This document shows positions 63,554-64,000 of a stretch of 64,000 nt of DNA, one piece after another. The notes under the pieces are model-generated. The model worked only from the letters and a program-made list of their open reading frames with translations. It did not search any database and was not told where the DNA came from. The position numbers and the translations under genes were made by a program. The DNA is from an uncultured Acetobacterium sp. (GTDB lineage: Bacteria; Bacillota; Clostridia; Eubacteriales; Eubacteriaceae), in assembly GCF_963664135.1 (NCBI RefSeq), contig NZ_OY760905.1, forward strand, positions 806,001-870,000, given 5' to 3'. Every line of letters begins with the position of its first letter. The stretch's first letter is position 1.

Positions 63554-64000
63554 TTACGTCATCAGCCAGTCAATTACGGCCTGGATTTCAACGGGTTTGC
63601 CGTCTCTGGTATTCCAAATGCAGCGGGCTTCGCAAAGACTCAAATCCAGAGGATTTGTTTCCATCAAGATTTGACTCTCTTTTATATAATGCTCCAACTT
63701 CTTTTTTGCCCCGACCTGATTACCCACGGTTACCCGCCGCATGATCCCCCGGATATCGAGATGCGTCCCCTGTGATTCCATTCCGATTGAACATAAAGGA
63801 TTTTCGCAATATTCGCACCGGGAAGCTTTCTGCATCAATGCCCGAATAGCTGCCGGAGCATCCGCATAGAGTTTTTCGGCGGTTACCGGTTTTTCCAGAA
63901 TGCGGACCATGTTCTTCCGACCCGGCCGGTAAACATAAGGGCTCAAGCCGCGTTTCTTTAGCACCGCGTTGGCCGCACTGATCCCCGAAGTGGTTACCGT
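63554..64000 (-). CDS. FAD oxidoreductase with C-terminal Cys-rich domain, N-terminus outside window
   Basis: 149 visible codons run off the right edge. The first residues ('TVTTSGISAANAVLKKRG') look like the end of a FAD/NAD(P) domain. A Cys-rich domain follows: C-x2-C-x4-C ('CEYCENPLC') and 'CEARC', with 'METNPLDLSLCEARC' and 'GKPVEIQAVIDWL' resembling the Fer4_20 domain found at the N-terminus of GltD-type proteins. Here it is at the C-terminus. It is 15 bp before the desaturase gene and in the same operon, and may supply its electrons. Confidence 0.7.
   Translation of the reverse strand, partial: TVTTSGISAANAVLKKRGLSPYVYRPGRKNMVRILEKPVTAEKLYADAPAAIRALMQKASRCEYCENPLCSIGMESQGTHLDIRGIMRRVTVGNQVGAKKKLEHYIKESQILMETNPLDLSLCEARCIWNTRDGKPVEIQAVIDWLMT

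Overview
The window looks like a chromosomal stretch from an anaerobic, acetogenic member of the Eubacteriaceae, most like Acetobacterium. This is inferred from content: about six corrinoid-dependent methyltransferase clusters, Firmicutes-type Shine-Dalgarno sites and sigma-A promoters, intrinsic terminators, and FMN/FAD/Fe-S enoate-reductase-type enzymes. No marker gene (rRNA, tRNA, ribosomal protein) is present to fix the genus.

The core is a set of three-component methyl-transfer modules. Each full module has a UroD-fold substrate:corrinoid methyltransferase, a B12-binding corrinoid protein (DxHxxG) and a pterin-binding methyl-THF methyltransferase. Modules: A (3908-5138, methyltransferase plus small membrane protein, divergent PucR regulator); B (12212-14777, all three components, divergent PucR regulator, GPH-type transporter downstream); C (25660-27634, lone corrinoid protein after a PocR-AraC regulator); D (27900-32027, all three components plus small membrane protein, His-rich protein, a CobW-type GTPase and a possible detached CobW C-domain); E (45264-50960, all three components with a DeoR regulator and an FGGY kinase with an altered glycerol pocket); F (51293-55882, all three components with an old-yellow-enzyme-type oxidoreductase, apparently under a MerR regulator at 56763). 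Such modules demethylate O-methyl compounds (for example methoxyaromatics) and pass the methyl group to tetrahydrofolate for acetogenesis. Actual substrates cannot be read from sequence.

Between modules lie supporting and unrelated genes: two chemoreceptors without large external domains, two further OYE/FAD oxidoreductases (one under a PadR-type palindrome, one next to a PucR regulator), a cyclodeaminase-family protein and DUF924 protein, a marR-MFS efflux operon, a LysR regulator, a diguanylate cyclase, an NmrA-like reductase, SfsA and several small proteins. The right end (56121-64000) has a MerR regulator, a DUF1097 membrane protein, an ABC-2 exporter, and a CrtO/CrtQ/CrtN-like cluster resembling glycosylated C30 carotenoid synthesis.

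Several loci are decaying: a CoA-transferase/MFS deletion fusion (6887-8132), an OYE remnant (18197-18486), a GcvT-like pseudogene with two in-frame stops (36948-37877) and a single-base frameshift in the DHA2 exporter (23684). The most distinctive observations are the module D operon with its apparently split CobW metallochaperone, the small glycine-rich membrane protein tied to two methyltransferases, the altered kinase in module E, and two MerR-type 19-bp-spacer promoters linking module F to the DUF1097 gene.
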